NCBI RefSeq assembly: GCF_013368755.1
Contig: NC_049562.1
Location: 3,100,001 to 3,164,000 of the forward strand
Source: Talaromyces rugulosus
Taxonomy: Eukaryota > Ascomycota > Eurotiomycetes > Eurotiales > Trichocomaceae
DNA length: 64,000 nt
Reading direction: 5' to 3'
Made by a program: the position numbers and the translations under genes. Positions 14,573-26,373 of the stretch are shown here, piece by piece (the stretch's first letter is position 1; each line of letters begins with the position of its first letter). Below the pieces are notes generated by a model, which saw only the letters and a program-made list of their open reading frames with translations, ran no database searches and had not been told where the DNA came from.

Positions 14573-14932
14573 TGTGACGGCTGAACCTGAGGCTATCCCC
14601 AAGGGTAGGAGCGGCCTCGTGGCCGGATGGAAGGCCTTAGGCAGGAAGGGCATCAATCTTAATCCATAGTGCCAGATCTGGGGATAGCCTTATTTTAGAG
14701 CTATAAGAAGTCAAGCTAGTTATCTAAATATATAAAATAAAATCTTTCTATAAATCCTAGTAGTTAGATTTTTTTTCTATATTTATTATTTTAGAGAATT
14801 ATATCCTTAAATAGAAATTAATATCTTTAGAAAAGATATATTATATTATAATAAGTATTATTATATTTTATTTTTATTTTTCTTATAACTAGTATAGCTA
14901 ATACTTAGCTATAGTTAGTACTTGTCAAAACG
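14573..14932 (+). repeat. LTR of the G family plus about 87 bp
   Basis: Bases 14573-14845 match the 274-bp 3' LTR of element G (51323-51596) from TGTGACGGCTGAACC onward. The first 120 bases are GC-rich and hardly mutated; the rest is RIPed. The following 87 bases match nothing else in the window and could be the start of the element's interior, cut by the insertion of C at 14933. Confidence 0.72.
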
Positions 14933-15541
14933 TATCAACCGTTCTTTACCAAAATAGGTGTTCGTTAGTAGTATTCTATTAAATAAGATAGAGATGTTGG
15001 TAACTAGGATTAAATAGAAGAATATCTCTTATAAATAAAAGAATATTTAATAGTAACTTATTAATAAGCTAAATAAAGTATAAATCTAAGTTTATATAAG
15101 ATAAAACATGACTAAACTAAATATATATTAGTAAATAAGTATTTTTATATAGTAAATCTTTATTATAACTATTAGAGTCTTTGTTTAGATAGTTATAATA
15201 TTTTTATTATATCTATTATATTAATTACTTTAATTACTCTAATAGTTATATAATTTTATAATCTGATTTTTTTATAACTATTTATATAAGTTTTAAAATA
15301 TTATAATTTTTTTCTATTATTTTAAAGTATTATTTTAATAATAGACTCTACTATAAAGTAATATTTATTATTTTTATTATCTATTATTTCTATAGTAGTA
15401 ATATTTTTTTATCTATAATAAGGTTATTACTTATAGATATAACTTATCTTGAGAGTATTTTAAATAGATAGTCTAGTTATTTATATAAATAATGTCTATT
15501 ACTTTTTATTAATTAATTAAATGTTATTGATTTTTATAATA
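14933..15541 (-). repeat. LTR of element C
   Basis: 609-bp LTR starting TGTCAAAACGTATCAACC at 14933. It matches the reverse complement of the element A LTR (12659-13276). The right end is set by that comparison and by the pyrimidine-rich tract (a purine tract on the coding strand) that follows. Confidence 0.75.
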
Positions 15542-18109
15542 ATTCTTTTTTCTAAAGGCTAATATTCTGATAATACTTAAATAGTTATATATCTCTATTA
15601 CATAGATAAGCTAGTTTTAATTTTATTAATATTTTTAATAATGATATTTTAACTATATTATTTAAGAAAATTTTAAAATCTGAAGATTTTATTTTTTAAG
15701 TTAATAAATTTAGTGTTTTTCTTATTTTATTTTATAACTGTTATTATTATCTAGATAAAGTCTATATTAAAACTAAATTTTTAAGTTATTATAATAGTTA
15801 TATTTATACTAGTAATTATTATTATATTATTATACTTATTTCTAAGTTATTTTAAAAATATTTAATTTTTATTTAGAATAAAATTAAGACTAATAAAAAA
15901 AAACTTATAAAGAAATAATAACTCTAATAATTTAAATATTTTATTTTTAAAAATAAAAGAAACTTCTCCAGAAATATATTAAAGAATTTATTTAAACTAA
16001 TATAAAAGATATAAAAGAGTTAGAATAGCTAAAAAAAAAGAAAGAAAAAAAGATAAAAAAAAAAAAAAAAAAGGTAAGTAGTAAAAATTAATAAGATTAT
16101 TATAATTATTTTTAAAAATTTTTTTTTTAATTTTAATAATATAGACTTTTTTAATCTAGTCTTTTTTAATTAACTTATTAGTAATATTTCTACATTTTAT
16201 TTAAATAATTTAGATATCTAATTAATTTTTATAAATTATATTCTTTAGAATATTTTTTCTATTTAATAAGATATAATATTTTTTCTTTTTCTATTTTTTA
16301 TTATATTATCTAGTTAACTTTATATTCTTTTTTTTCTATTTTATTATAATTTTTATGCTAACTTACTGTTAATTTTAATAATAAAATATAGAATATTAAA
16401 TATATTTTTATTCTATTTAATAGCTAAAATTTATAATTATTATTTATAAATTTTTTTTTAATTATAAATAGTTTATATTTAATAATATTATTAATAATTT
16501 ATTATTAGATTTTTTACTTAAAATATTAAATTTTTTATTCTTTATTATTTATTATATAATAAATAAACTTTTTTTTTTTTTAAAGATAGATATATTCTTA
16601 TATTTCTTATTATAATATAGTTTTATTTTTAGTTCTATCTATTAAATGTTTTTTAATATATTGTATAATATTTATATATATTATTTTTTAACTATTATTT
16701 ATTCTAATATTTTTTTTTTAAGATATCTATCTATAATATTTATAAGTATTATCTAAGATTAATATAATATAGTACTTGTTTTATTATTATATTTTCTATA
16801 TTATTTAAAGTAAATTATATAATTAGTAATAATTTTATTTAATCTACTTAATTCTAATTTAAGTAATACTTTAGATATTATTATACTATTTAAATTATTC
16901 TTTTAGATTAGCTATTAGTTTATTAATAATTAATAGTTAATAACTTATATATTATTCTATATATTTTTATAATAATCTATTAATATTTTGATATAATGCT
17001 TTATTTATATTATCTATTATTTAATTATTTAATTATTAATAGTTATATATTATTCTCTTTATTCTATCTTTCTTAGATATATATAGATTTTGTGTTAAAT
17101 TTACTAAGTTAGATTTCTATAGATATCTAATAGAATAAAAAATATTAATAAATTTATTTTTAGTTTTTTATTTATCTCTTAACTTTTATTTTTATTTAAT
17201 TTATTTAAATTAAGCTTTAGGCTTTAGCTTAATTATTACTTCATATTTTAGTAGATATATTAGAATTTAATATTCTTTTTTTATAAATAATTTAATATAG
17301 TTATAGTATTTTTTTAATAATTTTTTTATAACTTTTATAAATTCTTTTTTAAATAATTTCTCTAGCTTTAGTTTTATTTTGTAATCTATCTTTTTATTAA
17401 TTTAGATAATTATTTTAAGTAGTTTATATATTTTAAGTTTTTCTTTTTTAATAATGATTTTTTCTTATTCTTAATTAATAATTAGATTAAATTATTTTAA
17501 TTAATTTATTTTAATAATTGCGTTATAGCATTTCAAGTTAAGAAATATAATATTAAAAATAATCTTTATATAGTAGTTATTTAACCTAATTATAATATTA
17601 TTAATTTTCTATTTATATCTTTTAATAATAGTTTTTTTATTTGCTTTAATAATCTCTGTTTATTTATTAGTCTATTTAAATAATAGGTTATATTACTTTA
17701 TAAATTTCTAGTTAATATAATTTCTGGTTGCTCTTAAATCTATTAGGATTCTAGCTTTGTATTTATTAATTATTGTTTTTAATATTATTATTGATATTGT
17801 TTTTTATATTGTTGAATACTTCTAAAATAAGCTTTCTGTTATTCTTCTATTTCTGTATAGATTTTTTTATGTTATAGATATTCTACTGATTTATATTATA
17901 TGTTAATGAGGTTATAATAGAATAGATATTTAATTTTATTTTTTATATAGTTATATTAATCATAGTTTATTAGACATTTAAAGTATAGTATATATAAGAT
18001 ATTTAATATTATTAAAATCTATCTCTATTAGTTTTTAGTTTTTTAATATTTTTTATAGTTTAGATTAAAATATAATGTTTAATCTATTTTAATGTAGATA
18101 TTTTTTCTA
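14933..18109 (-). mobile_element. Ty3/gypsy element C, left part, RIPed and internally deleted
   Basis: This is a minus-strand relative of A and A'. The left (3') LTR is 14933-15541, 609 bp. The interior follows the A' interior (integrase region about 16200-16990), but near 16996 it jumps from sequence matching A' about 4715 to sequence matching A' about 6453. About 1.74 kb covering RNase H and most of RT is thus missing. It continues to a pogo-type transposon inserted at the TA at 18108-18109 and resumes at 19986. Fully degenerate. Confidence 0.8.
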
Positions 18110-18157
18110 GCGTATTTTATAGACCTCCCGGACCACATAAGCCTGCCGGACCACCCC
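18110..18157 (+). repeat. Left terminal inverted repeat of the pogo-type element
   Basis: The 47 bases from 18111 to 18157 pair without mismatch with the right end (19938-19984). The first base differs (G here, A in the complement of the right end). CpA sites inside the repeat are intact at both ends. Confidence 0.9.
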
Positions 18158-18216
18158 CTCAATTTTCTCCCACTTTCAACCCAATATAAATTTGAAAATC
18201 GAATAACCACGCCAAT

Positions 18217-19760
18217 ATGCCTCGGAACGCTGCAAAAAAAGCATCAAGTGATGAAGGAAGAATTCAGCTTGCTATTAATACATTAAATAAAGGTTAAATC
18301 ACTAGTCTACGCGAAGCAGCACGTGTTTTTAATATCCTAAGATTAACGCTTTAAAGTAGGCAGCATGGTCGCTTGCACTATCTAGAAAAGCATGGAATCA
18401 ATACTAAATTGTTAAAAACTAAGGAAATCACGCTTTATGAATGGATTCTTTCTATGGATAAGCGTGGCTGCCCTGTTAGGCTATCTATAATAGCATAAAT
18501 AGCCAATTATTTACTTGAGAAATATAATTCCATTGTTTTACCACCTACTATTAGTAAATGCTGGGTGAGCAATTATTTGAAATATTATTAAAATCCTAAG
18601 ACTTATTATATTTATAAATACAATTATAAGTATGCTTTATACGAGGATCTAATAGTTATTAATGGTTTTGTTAAGGATCTTGAGTATACTTTTATTGAGT
18701 ATAGGATTGCGTAGAAAGATATTTAGAATTTTAATAAGACTGGATTTGCTATAGGTATTATATCTACAGCAAAAGTTATATATAGTGTTAATTGTAAAAA
18801 AAAACCTTGTCTACTGTAGTCTAGAAATTAGAAATAGATTATAGCTGTAGAATATATAAATATATATAGAATTGTGTTGCTTTTACTTATTATATTGAAA
18901 TTAGTTAATAAGCTTATTGATTAGTATAATCTATCTAGATTATTATCTAATTAGTTAATTATTAAGTTACTAAATGGTTAGATATCTAATAAACTCAGAC
19001 TTGAATAGCTTTAAAAGATTTTTGACTTTTTATCAAGGCTGTTTATAACTAGAAAGTACTAGATACTTATACTTAATAGATATAGTAATTATTTTATATC
19101 TAAATTTAATCAATACTATATTAAGAATAATATTATTTCTATATATATACTACTATATTCCTTATATCTACTTTAGCTATTTAATATAAATGTTTTCGCG
19201 GTTCTCAAGCGCTTATATAAGCAGGCAGTTAAGAATTAGATACGCTGCGATGTCAACTATATTAATAAAGATAATTTTCTCATAATATACGCGGAAATTC
19301 GGAATAAAATCTATTTTATATAAAATATTAAAAGCGGTTTTATAGTAATAGAGATTTTTTTATTTAATCTAGAATATATATTATCTAAGCTTGATATATA
19401 ATTGCAAATATCTATTTTATTAAATATAAACTATTTCTCTATAAATTGATTGCTAAAAATACCTTATAATATCAAAAATCTGCGTTGCTAGATAAATACT
19501 ATAGAATAGCTTATAAGGTAGAGTCTTACTAAACCAAATTTATCTACTAAGCATGTGTTAGACTAGTTAATAAAAGATTATTTTTTAGTAATAAATTCTA
19601 CTACTATATTTATATAAAAAAATTATAATCTATAAATAGCAAACAATCACTAAAAGTAAAAGTGTATGACTAGAAGTAGATTTATTGACAGACCTAGGAT
19701 TTTAACAGTTTCTGAAAGCCATAAGATCGCTATAGTGGTGTTAATAGCCTAAAAAGCTCT
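18217..19760 (+). pseudogene. pogo/Fot1-family transposase remnant
   Basis: From the ATG at 18217 the frame reads as a typical pogo-like transposase interrupted by stops. An N-terminal psq-type helix-turn-helix (IQLAINTLNKG, LREAARVFN) comes first. A CENP-B-type second DNA-binding block (EITLYEWILSMDKRG, IANYLLEKY) follows. The start of the DDE catalytic domain (FNKTGFAIGII, where active proteins have FDETGF) lies near 18730-18765. Many stops are TAG or TAA at former CAG/CAA/TGG-type codons, consistent with RIP. The end is approximate, since the frame cannot be followed safely to its original stop. The protein would be nuclear and bind the terminal repeats, but this copy cannot make it. Confidence 0.8.
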
Positions 19761-19937
19761 ATAATTGCCTAATCTAGAAGTCGCTTTGGGGGCACACAGG
19801 CGCGCGCCGTGGACCTATTCTAATTATAAACAGATTGGTCATGTTCACACATACTGTCTAAACAGTTTAGTATAGAAATTATATAGTAAATATAGTAAAT
19901 GGTTACACTTTGGTCAGAATAAGTCGATTTTACGGGT

Positions 19938-19985
19938 GGGGTGGTCCGGCAGGCTTATGTGGTCCGGGAGGTCTATAAAATACGT
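19938..19985 (-). repeat. Right terminal inverted repeat of the pogo-type element
   Basis: Perfect inverted partner of the left terminal repeat over 47 bases, ending beside the TA at 19986-19987. Confidence 0.9.
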
Positions 19986-20518
19986 TATAGTTTAGATAAT
20001 ATTTATATATATAGTTCTGAATATATTTTTAAGCTTTATTATATAGATTTATTTTTTTTAATTATAATAATTATTTATATTTTTTGGTTATTTCTATATT
20101 GCTTTTTTTATATATTAGATATTTATTATATATCTATTTATAATATTTTAGATAGCTCTGAATGTGCTATTATTATATTTATATAGATTCTTTCTAGTAT
20201 ATTGCTTTTAATGGCTGGTAGTTATATTTATTAACTTTTTTTTACTCTTTTTTATAGTTATATTCTAATATTTTATAGATTTTTTTTCTTACTTTATTAA
20301 GTCTATTAACTATATTACTTTTTTAATCTAGGTTTTTATAATTTGTTTAATCTTTATTGTTTTGTACTGTTATATTTTCTAAAATATTTTAGTATAATAA
20401 GGAATTATTAGTATTTTATGAATATTAATCTTTTTTATGAGATTCTTCTGTTCTGATATTAATGTTTTATTTAGAGTATTTTTTCTAAGTTAATTTTTTC
20501 TTAAAACTTTGTTATAAG
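19986..20518 (-). mobile_element. Element C, right part (gag/protease region), RIPed
   Basis: Continuation of C after the DNA transposon, matching A' about 7605-8165. It ends abruptly at 20518 where a G-family LTR begins, so C lacks its gag start and its other LTR. An open frame at 19941-20186 bridges the transposon end and C and is not a gene. Confidence 0.78.
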
Positions 20519-20717
20519 TGTGACGGCTGAACCTGAGGCTATCCCCAAGGGTAGGAGCGGCCTCGTGGCCGGATGGGAGGCCTCAGGCAGGAAGGGCATC
20601 AACCCTAACCCGCGGTGCCAGATCTGGGGATAGCCTCACCCCGGGGCTATAAGGGGTCAAGCTGGTTACCTAAGCACACAAGATAAAACCTTCCCGCAGG
20701 TCCTGGTAGTTAGATTC
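20519..20717 (+). repeat. GC-rich, unmutated LTR fragment of the G family
   Basis: 199 bases starting TGTGACGGCTGAACC, with almost no RIP-type change, in strong contrast to the surrounding AT-rich DNA. It matches the first 208 or so bases of the G 3' LTR and stops at TTAGATTC, where the LTR of element D starts. It is the least mutated copy of this LTR in the window. Confidence 0.85.
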
Positions 20718-21183
20718 TGTCAGAAGAATCGATAACTCACAGCCAATGAATTACACTGCACGGGACTATTACCTAAGCAACATAGTATATTAATGGGTAT
20801 ATGATAACACAGTAAATAAGACACTTGATATAGCTACTCTCTAATCACACTATTATATAATAAGGAAGCTAGAAGCAGCATTTCTAGATATAGAATCAGT
20901 AATTTTATATAGTGAAGTAGTACTATTAAATATTAAAATAATATTTTAATATAAAGGACTATATAGAGACATTTATCTACTATTATATATCTAGTTTATT
21001 ATATTTTATTCTTTCAAATAAATAGCATATTACTATTACTCTTTAATATATTTTACAGCCTATTATTGTAATAGTACTTTACTTATCCTAGGATTACCTT
21101 ATACACATTCTCATCTTATCTTCTATTAGCAGAATATCCACCCTAATTCATATCTTGATGATGAGTTATTGAATTAATTAACA
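20718..21183 (+). repeat. 5' LTR of element D
   Basis: 466 bp, TGTCAGAAG to AATTAACA (RIPed GACA). Its first part resembles the LTR of A' read on its coding strand, while its last 230 or so bases match the LTR of E. Confidence 0.78.
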
Positions 21184-23045
21184 ATAAAACACCCTCATAA
21201 TATAAGATTTTAAGAACTAGATAAGTAATTAAACTTTATTAATAAGCTAATTATAGTAGGAAATAGTAATATATTAGCAGTAAGACCAGCAACTCTGTAT
21301 TTATCTATAAGATAAATAAGACTAGTTAATTAAGATAGTAATAATAAATCTAATAAATAAACTTAATAAAGATTTACTATATTAAAAAAAATCATTAATT
21401 AAATAAATAAATATATTTAAAGATTATAAACTATAATTATTAAAAGAGATGATTATATTAATCAATTTAAAGCTTAAGTTATAGCTATACTACCTAGTAA
21501 AACTAGAACAGCTAGTAATAGGATTAAATTATTAAAATCTATAATTTTTAATAGAACTAGATCTAAATTAAAAATATTTTTAGTCAATATAGAAATATAT
21601 ATTAAGACTAACCAGATTATTAATAATAAAAAAAAAATAATCTTTATAATATTATACTTTACTGATATAATAATAAAATAAATATAATCTATACTAAGTA
21701 AATTATACACTATTAATAAAGATAATTAAAAAACTATTACTAAAAAACTGTTTTTAAACTATAATATATTTAAATCAAAACTTAAAAAAGTATTTAAAAA
21801 TATTAATAAACTATAGATTATAAAAAAATAACTAAGATATTTATAATAGACTAGATCTGCTTAACAGTTAGTAACTAAATTTTAATAGATAATAATATTA
21901 TTATACTATAATAATACTATTTAAATTATAATCTTTGAGAATATGCTTAAGAAAGAAGTCTAGACAGAATTTATTAAACTTAACTAACCTAATAATATTA
22001 ATAGATTTATTAAAATAGTAGTTAAGATTAATAATAAACTATTTAAAATTAAATAAAAACAATAGAAGTTTTAGAGATAGAAAAAAGTTAGAAGATTTTC
22101 TTAATATACCAACATATCAATAAAGTAAAGAACTTAATAAATATAATAAAGATAATAATATTAAGATATAACTTAACAATATAATTAATAAGAAAGAAAT
22201 AACTAAATATAAAGAAAATAAAGCTTATTATAAATATAGATAAAAAAAATACTTTATATAATAATATCAATTAGAATAAAATAAATAAAATAGTAATATT
22301 AATCTTTAAAAAATAATAATAGTTTATTAATAAATTATAACTATATACTAAATAATTATAACCTTCTCAGACAGTAAGAAGAAAAAATTAGAAAATAAAT
22401 AAATTAATAAAATTAAAAACTTCTAAAGACTAATATTAAAAAAAGAAATATATAAATCATTTAAAAATTTTAATTAAAAAAACATCTTTAGATAATCTAA
22501 AGAACATCTTAGACAGAGTTCAGAAAAAAAACCATTTTAGAAAAAAGATACTAACATAGAAGAAGCGTAACCCTATCTATAATAAGATTAAAAGAAAAGA
22601 CTAATCAAAGAATCTTATAAAGAAGATTAATATAGTAAAATCATTAGATAGCATATTGATAACCTTTTATCAAGAAATAAAAACCAATACTCTCTAATAT
22701 TTCAAGATAATAGAAAAAATAAGAAAGTTGACTATAAGGACTCAGATCAAGAATTAGATACCTTATAACAACCATAATTAGTAAAAATAATCAATCTTAG
22801 AAAAGACACCGCAAGAGCGATCAACTAGGTAAATAAAATAATCAGACTATTTCAAAAACAACCACTAATTATAAGGAAAGAATAGAATTCAGTCCTAGAA
22901 ACTAGCATAACAGTTCCAGGAACAAAAATTAAGATTCTAGAAATAAGCAAAGAAGAACTAGAAATAAACAGTAAAAACTCCAGAATAATAGAAGAATTTC
23001 CTGAAATTAAATACAAATAACTAAAACAAAAATATAGTTATAAAC
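20718..23045 (+). mobile_element. Ty3/gypsy element D, left part (5' LTR and gag), RIPed
   Basis: A plus-strand element. The 5' LTR (20718-21183) is followed by a gag-type interior that is homologous to the E interior (compare 21870-22300 with 30690-31120). At 23045 it is interrupted by element E after the duplicated TAAAC (23041-23045), and it resumes at 37001. It contains the paralogous empty site for LINE copy 1 (21876-21888). No coding capacity is left. Minus-strand open frames at 21474-21710 and 22088-22270 are low-complexity by-products of AT richness. Confidence 0.82.
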
Positions 23046-23694
23046 TGTCATAAGAATTGTGAACGCTCGGCCAATTGATAAGTAGCGAACGCTACTTATA
23101 TAAGCAAGCTGCCTAAAACTTCTATAGAGTAAACTTGCTAATTATAGAAATGAAAACAGAAGTAACTATATAGAAACTTATATAATCTAAATAGTGCAGA
23201 TATATTAATCTAGTAAAGATATATTAAGTAAATATATATTTTAATAATATAGCTATACTATTTCTATATAGATATACTTAATATAGAACTATTTACTTTA
23301 TATAAGTATATTTAATATAGATATATTTTAACAGTACGTATATACTATATTAATAAAAATATATTATAGTATATAATTATATAGTTAATAGAGTAAAACT
23401 ATACTAAGAAACTATATTAATAATATAGTTAAACAAAGTTTAACTATATTTATTATATTTAGAATTAATTATATAAAGACACTTATTTATTATTATATAT
23501 CTAGCTTATTATATTTTATTTTTTTAAGTAAATAATATATTACTATTACTTTTTAATATACTTTGTAGTCTATTATTGCAATAATATTCTATTTATTCTA
23601 AGATTATTTTATATAACTTTTTTATCTTGCTTTCTATTAGTAAAATATCTATTCTAATTTACATCTTAATGATAAATTGTTAAACTAATTAATA
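23046..23694 (+). repeat. 5' LTR of element E
   Basis: 649 bp, identical in length to the 3' LTR at 36352-37000. The first 60 bases are only lightly mutated (TGTCATAAGAATTGTGAACG); the terminal GACA is RIPed to AATA. Confidence 0.87.
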
Positions 23695-24387
23695 ATAAAA
23701 CACCTTTATAATATAAAGTTTTAAGAACTAGATAAGTAATTAAACTTTATTAATAAGCTAATTATATTATAGTTCAAAAATAATTCCTTAATAATAATTT
23801 CTTAACTATTTTTATTAATAATATATAATTTACTTAATATAGATTATATCTATTCTACTATTATATTGGTAAAGTATAATACTATAAAGATTATTTTCTT
23901 TTTATTATTAATAATCTAGTTAGCTTTAATATATATTTCTATATTAACTAAAAATATTTTTTAACTTAGATCTAGTTCTGTCAAAGATTATAGATTTTAA
24001 TAGTTTAATTCTATTACCAGCTGTTCTAGCTTTACTAAGTAATATAGCTATAACTTAAATTTTAAATTAATTAATATAATTATTTTTTTTAATAATTATA
24101 GTTTATAGTCTTTAAATATATTTATTTATTTAATTAATAACTCTTTCTAATATAATAAATCTTTGCTAAGTTTATTTATTAGATTCATTATCACTATTTT
24201 AATTAACTAGTTTTATTTATCTTATAGATAGATATAGAGTTACTAATTCTATTATTAATATATTACTATTTTTTACTATAATTAAATAGAAACTTAGAAA
24301 AGTGTTTAAAAATATTAATAAGCTATAGACTGTAGAAAGATAATTAAGATATTTATAATAAACTAGATTTATTTAGTAGTTAGTAAT

Positions 24388-24400
24388 TAAATTTTAATAG
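24388..24400. repeat. Left target-site duplication of LINE copy 1
   Basis: TAAATTTTAATAG, repeated at 30692-30704. The first three bases of the right copy could also belong to the (TAA)n tail, so the certain duplication is 10-12 bp. Confidence 0.88.
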
Positions 24401-24440
24401 GACCCGCCGGGAAAATCAAAAATCAACCTTTTGAAATTCA

Positions 24441-26373
24441 ATGCTACTGGAAGGCATCCAGGGCTTCGCTATGGCCCCTGGACTCCCCAATATCGACAAC
24501 CACCCCCTAGACCCAGGGGGGCAGGCGCTAGGTCTGGTGAACCCCGTAGGGGCCTATATAGGCACCCCAGCGGGGACAGCACCACCAGCGCCCCCCGAGG
24601 CAAGTGCAACAGTCCCTCAGAGCGAGGGCTTCTTGCCTAGCCTGGAAATCAACCCTAGGGAGTTGTTTCCCCCCCTAAGCAGCGTGCCAGGCTCCCAGGA
24701 AGCACCTAAAACTCTAGGGAAGAGACTACAGGAACACAGCCCTGACGGGGCAGAAAGAGCCCCCATGAAGGCCCTAATCGGCCCAGCCTACAAGGACATG
24801 GAACAGGCCTTATTAGGCCACTTTGCAAGCAGCAATAGCGCGCTGCACGCGGAGATGGCCGCTATGAAGGCCTATATGACCTCTCTGGTAGAGGCTATGG
24901 AGCAGCGCCTCACAGGCCAATTGGGCGCTCTAGAGCGCCGTTTCTCAACCCTAGAAGCTCAACAGGCCTCCCCGAACGCCCCAAACCACCCGCTAAAGCC
25001 CCTATCGTCAGGGGGCGACCGCCAGGGCCCACGACAGCCTCTGCCATCCCAGGGGACGACGTTTGCAGAGGTCGCCCATGGCCCCCAAGCTAACCCGAAT
25101 AGGGCCGCTAAGCCCATAGAGCCACGCAGAGCCTCACCCCCGATATCAAAACCACCCCCTGGGGTGAAGCCCGCAGCAGGCCCCCAGTGGGCCGATATAG
25201 CGGCCAGCAATGCCCAGGAGTGGCAAATCGTTACAAAAAAAACGGGCTTACTCCCCGAACCAGCCCCCAAAAGTCCAAATGGACCCAGGGAGCCTGAAGC
25301 CTATTCGCGGAAGCAACAAGGGAGACCGCAGGCTTATATTTAGGCGTGAAAATGGCCGCACCGCCCCTAGAAAGTCTAAAGCCGATGTCATCTTGCAGCT
25401 TAACCGCTGCCTAGCCCAGGCAGGCTTCCCGAACTTCGCCAGGGTAATAGACGCCAATTACACCGAATCAGGGGCTATCTCAGCCCTATTGGACCAAGGA
25501 AGCACCGTAGGCTCGCTATTACCAGCCTATAAGGACCTATTAGTGGCTGCCTGCCACCGGGTCGACCCCGCAGTCATCTCAGTGGAAGCAGACCAACAGT
25601 GGCACAAGATTAAGGTGCATGCGGTGCCGGTAGCCCGCTATAGCGCCTCAGGGCTAGGCCTAGCCAGGGAAGAAATTGAATTAGGGGGCACATGCACCCT
25701 AATGAGAAACCCTACCTGGATCAAGCCGATAGCGGCTATCCAGACTAATAAGCAGCGTTTCTCTACTATCGTTATAACAGTAGGAGGCCTAGATGACGCC
25801 CGCAGGCTACTCGCCCGGGGCGTACGCTTCGGGGGCAACAGGCACCCTACCAGCCCCTACCACGAAGTGGGTAAAGACACCGTTTGCACCCGATGCTGCG
25901 GCATTGGCCACCGAACTTATAGAGGCTGCGGCACCCGACCACCACTCTGCACCGTGTGTGCTGGCGCCCATGAAGCCCAAGAGCACACCTGCAACGTGCT
26001 AGACTGCAGGGCCCAAACAGGCCACCCATGCCTGCATGCACCCACTAAATGCGGCAACTGTGGGGGGAAGCACCAGGCTGATTCCCCGGGGTGCCCCAAG
26101 CTTCGGGAGGCCCGCCGGCGACTCCATAAGCGCTTCCCTGGCGTAGAGGTCGTTATGCCCCCTCCCCCCCCTGAATGGACTGAATGGGAAGGCGTTGCTG
26201 AGGAGGCTTCTCCCCCAACCACTACCCAGGACGCCCCCCAAGCCCCAAAGCTTAGGGAGGTCGATGACGCTATGGAAGATGCCCCAGGGACATCACCCCT
26301 ACCGTACTCATCCCCGTGTCCAACACCAACGCCTGGAGCTGCAGCCCCTCTTAATGTTGATTATTCAACATAA
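24441..26373 (+). pseudogene. LINE ORF1 (gag-like RNA-binding protein), frameshifted
   Basis: The ATG at 24441 opens a frame of 300 codons that ends at 25343. The homologous continuation lies one frame over, to the TAA at 26371-26373. The two halves meet at an A8 run (25235-25242); the RIPed LINE copy 2 has A7 there, which would keep one frame of about 643 codons. I therefore read this as a one-base insertion in copy 1. The N-terminal half is Pro/Ala-rich with a likely coiled segment around residues 110-180. The C-terminal half has three Cys/His knuckles (about 25885-25930, 25944-25991 and 26052-26094), typical of LINE ORF1 proteins that coat the element RNA. A programmed slip at A8 is a less likely alternative. 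Confidence 0.8.

Larger units (their letters stand above)
18110..19985 (+). mobile_element. pogo/Fot1-type DNA transposon with 47-bp TIRs
   Basis: A 1,876-bp element inserted in C. Its terminal inverted repeats match perfectly for 47 bases, counted from the second base at each end; they begin CGTATTTTATAGACCTCCCG and are GC-rich. TA dinucleotides flank it at 18108-18109 and 19986-19987, the target duplication of Tc1/mariner elements. Sequence A' (about 7600) shows the uninterrupted site. The outer 100-150 bases at both ends look unmutated, while the middle is AT-rich and full of stops. The element encodes a dead transposase (separate entry), so any movement of this copy must have been driven by a protein supplied in trans. 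Confidence 0.9.
23046..24400 (+). mobile_element. Ty3/gypsy element E, left part (5' LTR and gag start)
   Basis: E occupies 23046-37000 with a LINE nested in it. Without the LINE it is about 7.65 kb. It has 649-bp LTRs at both ends, starting TGTCATAAG and ending GATTGACA in the better preserved copies. A 5-bp TAAAC duplication lies at 23041-23045 and 37001-37005. The uninterrupted version of this insertion site exists within E itself near 31816. This part carries the 5' LTR and the beginning of gag up to the LINE. RIPed and non-coding. Confidence 0.88.

Noticed and set aside
21474..22270. Hydrophobic minus-strand frames resembling small membrane proteins (also 30717-31055)
   Set aside because: They are antisense to the gag region of elements D and E, recur in both copies with different endings, and consist of AT-rich codons.
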